A DNA stretch of 64,000 nt from Dromaius novaehollandiae. Taxonomy: Eukaryota; Chordata; Aves; Casuariiformes; Dromaiidae. Position 1 is the stretch's first letter. Each line of letters opens with the position of its first letter. The position numbers were made by a program, and so were the translations under genes. The DNA is taken from positions 39,593,835-39,657,834 of the forward strand of contig NC_088102.1 in NCBI RefSeq assembly GCF_036370855.1, given 5' to 3'. Under the pieces are notes generated by a model that was not told where the DNA came from, searched no databases, and saw only the letters and a program-made list of their open reading frames with translations. Below are positions 61,655-64,000 of this stretch, one piece after another.

Positions 61655-62685
61655 TTTTTTGGGGGTTTGTTTTGGTTTTTTTTGGGGGGGGGGTTGTTTT
61701 TTGGGGGGGTTTTTTGGTTTTTTTGGGGGGTTTTTGGTTTTTTTTGTTTTTTGGGTTTTTTGGGGGGGTTTTTTGGGGGGGTTTTGGGGGGTTTTTGGGT
61801 TTTTTGGGGTTGTTTTTGGGTGGGTTTTTTTGGTTGTTTTTGGGTGGGTTTTTGGGGTTGTTTTTGGGGATTTTTGGGTTTTTGGGGGGTTTTTTTGGGG
61901 GGGTTTTGGGGGGGGTTTTGGGGGGGGGTTTGGGGGTTTTCCTTGGGGTTTTCCTTGGGGCTTTTTTTGGGGGGGCTTTTTTGGGGGGCTTTTTTTGGGG
62001 GGGGGTTGGGGGGGGTTTTGGGGGGGGTTTTCCTTGGGGCTTTTTTGGGGGGGCTTTTTTTTGGGGGGGGGTTTTGGGGGGGGGTTTGGGGGGTTTTCCT
62101 GGGGGCTTTTTTTGGGGGGCTTTTTTTTGGGGGGGGGTTTGGGGGGGGTTTCCTTGGGGGCTTTTTTTGGGGGGGGTTTTGGGGGGGGGTTTTGGGGGGG
62201 GGGTTTTGGGGGTTTTCCTGGGGGCTTTTTTTTGGGGGGGGGTTTTGGGGGGGGGGTTCCCTTGGGGTTTTCCTTGGGGCTTTTTTTGGGGGGGGTTTTG
62301 GGGGGGGGTTTTTTGGGGGGGTTTTTTTTGGAGGGGGGTTTTGGGGGGGGGTTTTTGGGGGGGGTTTTGGGGGGGGGTTGGGGTTTTTTTTGGTTTTTTT
62401 TTGGTTTTTTTTGGGGGTTTTTTTTTTTGTTTTTTTGGGGGGTTTTTTTTGGGGGGTTTTTTTTGGGGGTTTTTTTTGGGGGGTTTTTTTTGGGGGGTTT
62501 TTTTTGGGGGGTTTTCTTTTTGGGGGGTTTTTGGGGGGTTTTTGGGGGGTTTTTGGGGGGTTTTTGGGGGGTTTTTGGGGGGTTTTTTCTTTGGGTTTTT
62601 TTTGGGGGTTTTTTTTTGGGTTTTTTTTGGGGGGGTTTTTTTGGGGGGTTTTTTGGGGGGTTTTTTTGGGGTTTTTTTTTTTTTT
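61655..62685. repeat. 1-kb T-run/G-run repeat tract
   Basis: About 1,031 bp of alternating T-runs (mostly 3-9, up to 14) and G-runs (mostly 3-9) on the + strand. There are only two or three A bases, and C appears in set places. Edges are sharp: 'gacaggcagttgccca' on the left, 'aacttttaatgctggag' on the right. There are three zones. The left one (to about 61925) is irregular T/G. The central one (about 61930-62340) has recurring TTTTCCTTGGGGC words. The right one (about 62345-62685) is a regular 11-14-nt period, including six near-exact G6T5 units at 62522-62590. The tract cannot contain TAA or TAG and hardly TGA, so all frames stay open. The 340-390-codon frames on both strands are artefacts. 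Run lengths may be affected by homopolymer sequencing error. Confidence 0.95.
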
Positions 62686-64000
62686 AACTTTTAATGCTGG
62701 AGACTTTGCTGGACAATCTCTACCTGCCCCAGACACTCTTCCCCAATGTTTCATCTCTTTACCCTTAAAAAGTCCTTCCTAACATCCAACTTGACTCATA
62801 AGATATGAACTTCCTTGGGAAGGGAAGGGGAAGAATCTTTCAGCACTGCCTCCCAGCACAAGTGACAAAGGCAGCACTATGTCCCCTGCTGTCTGTCTCC
62901 AACACAGAGAGGTAGCAAAGAAGGTGGCACAGAGGGAGCTGGGGAGAGAAATTTTCTCAGTTCGCAGCTGGGATCTACACAGGTGACAAAGTCCTGCTGC
63001 TCTCCTTCACTGCACATGCAGCCCAGAGTGCTCCTCCGCTCTGTTCACTGCGAGGGCCAACATCTGTCTCTGCCACAGGGGATCACAGGAGGGGAAATAT
63101 ATGCTGACAGAGATGCTTACTTTCCTAGCTGTGCCCAAAGTAGATGTATCAGGAGAGAGCAACCAGGCAGCCTGGTCTGAGATCCTGGTTTCCCTCCTTC
63201 CCTGTCCTCCTGAGACCATGTGGAACTTCACCTGGGACCAGTGGGAAGTCAGGGGCTTAGTCTGGATGGCTGTTGGCTGTGCAGACACTGTTGATGTTGA
63301 ACCATGTCTTGATAAGGGATAAAGAAGGAAATATTGACACAAAAAAGTGATTTCCCTTTGTGTATTCCCCATGTAATCTTGGCTAATTAGTAAATTGGCT
63401 CATGTCTCAATTAGAGCTATTGAAAATGCTTTAGTCACTGATGCATGGTAATTAAAGGGACATAGCCAAGACTAAAGCCATATTTCTTTTTTTGTTCGTA
63501 TTAGAAAACTTTGAAATGTTACCAGTAAGAGATTTATAGTGATAGCTGGTAAAAAAAGAACCCAGATGAAAATCTGCCTAAGTGTTACCCTTCCTGCATC
63601 CTGGAATGGAAAAACAAAAGTGGTCACTTTGTGCCTGTGGTCAGCTTCACTTTTCAGTTCCTATTTCTTTCCTGCCACAGCAGTGCATCCCTCACTCTTC
63701 ACTGCCATGCAAAGAGACATAAAATACTGTCAAATTCACAATAGAATTTAATACCTATTTTGCAAAGGTGCAAATAACTGTACAAGCAATGAGAAATCAG
63801 AACTGCTAAGTTACTAGACAGGCAGGTGAGCCCATTAAGCACTATCATTCCTTCTAAAAATCACTAAGTACTTGATATGGTACATGTGTCAGCCACAGGA
63901 ATCAGCACTGGAACTGTTAAATAGCAAATGTTACAAACAGAACTCTGAAGCCATGGAGGAGCTGAAAAAGGCGTGCTGGGAGGCACAACAAAATGCTCTG
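62686..64000 (-). other. SLC8A3: Unassigned right edge, presumed SLC8A3 intron
   Basis: No exon, repeat or RNA gene recognised. Open frames at 63007-63372 and 62983-63180 overlap on opposite strands and match nothing I know. Confidence 0.6.

Noticed and set aside
61655..62685. Telomere or interstitial telomeric repeat
   Set aside because: The unit is T-run/G-run without A. Vertebrate telomeres are TTAGGG. Ciliate-like contamination is unlikely because the tract is embedded in ordinary intron sequence and its spacing is irregular.
61579..62782. Four ORFs of 340-390 codons (Lys/Pro-rich on -, Gly/Phe-rich on +)
   Set aside because: They are produced by the T-run/G-run tract, which cannot encode most stop codons in any frame. 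No start context, domain or splice structure supports a protein.
51613..64000. The large NCX3 exon (N-terminal membrane half and CBD1)
   Set aside because: Looked for on the - strand and not found; none of the frames here carries exchanger motifs. It must lie to the right.
1..64000. tRNA, rRNA, CRISPR, phage or bacterial mobile elements
   Set aside because: No such structure was seen; the window is eukaryotic intron, UTR and intergenic DNA.

Overview
This is vertebrate nuclear DNA, almost certainly from a sauropsid and most likely a bird. Two genes can be placed with certainty from protein sequence and splice sites. They point toward each other. SMOC1 is on the + strand with its 3' end at the left. 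SLC8A3 (sodium/calcium exchanger NCX3) is on the - strand with its 3' half across the middle. I recall the same tail-to-tail order, SMOC1 then SLC8A3, from human chromosome 14q24. The bird or reptile call rests on decayed CR1-type LINE sequence, a few old MIR/CORE-SINE remnants, no recognisable Alu, B1 or L1, and long introns poor in repeats.

Layout. 1-6117 is read as the last intron of SMOC1. The terminal SMOC1 exon begins at 6118 and contributes only five residues (VGRLV) and a stop. Its 3' UTR runs to about 9270, where there is a good AATAAA signal. 9.3-21.6 kb is intergenic. It holds an old CR1 copy (about 12.2-13.4 kb), an orphan CpG-rich patch (about 19.55-19.94 kb) and several homopolymers. 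SLC8A3 then reads right to left: the probable 3' UTR (about 21.6-23.34 kb); the last exon with stop (23341-23717); a 276-nt exon carrying the start of the alpha-2 repeat (24694-24969); a 100-nt exon (27409-27508); a 125-nt exon (28043-28167); the 18-nt cassette exon C (39180-39197); alternative exon B (49968-50071); and alternative exon A (51506-51612). The large exon holding the N-terminal membrane domain and CBD1 lies beyond the right edge. 51613-64000 is therefore read as intron.

How it works. SLC8A3 makes a plasma-membrane 3Na+/1Ca2+ exchanger. The window holds the whole alternative-splicing module (A or B, plus optional C) at the CBD2 regulatory domain, and then the C-terminal transport half. 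Splice phases show that exactly one of A and B must be included, and that C is a frame-neutral six-codon insert. Exons A and C are both bracketed by UCUU-rich pyrimidine clusters, and a UGCAUG lies 84 nt upstream of exon B. Together these suggest a PTB/RBFOX-type switch. SMOC1 makes a secreted, calcium-binding matricellular protein that modulates BMP signalling.

The strangest object is a tract of about 1.03 kb, 61655-62685, made almost only of alternating T-runs and G-runs on the + strand (C-runs and A-runs on the SLC8A3 sense strand). It has a C-marked central block and a right arm of near-perfect G6T5 units. It explains the very long ORFs there, which are not genes. No operon, phage, CRISPR array or new protein system is present.
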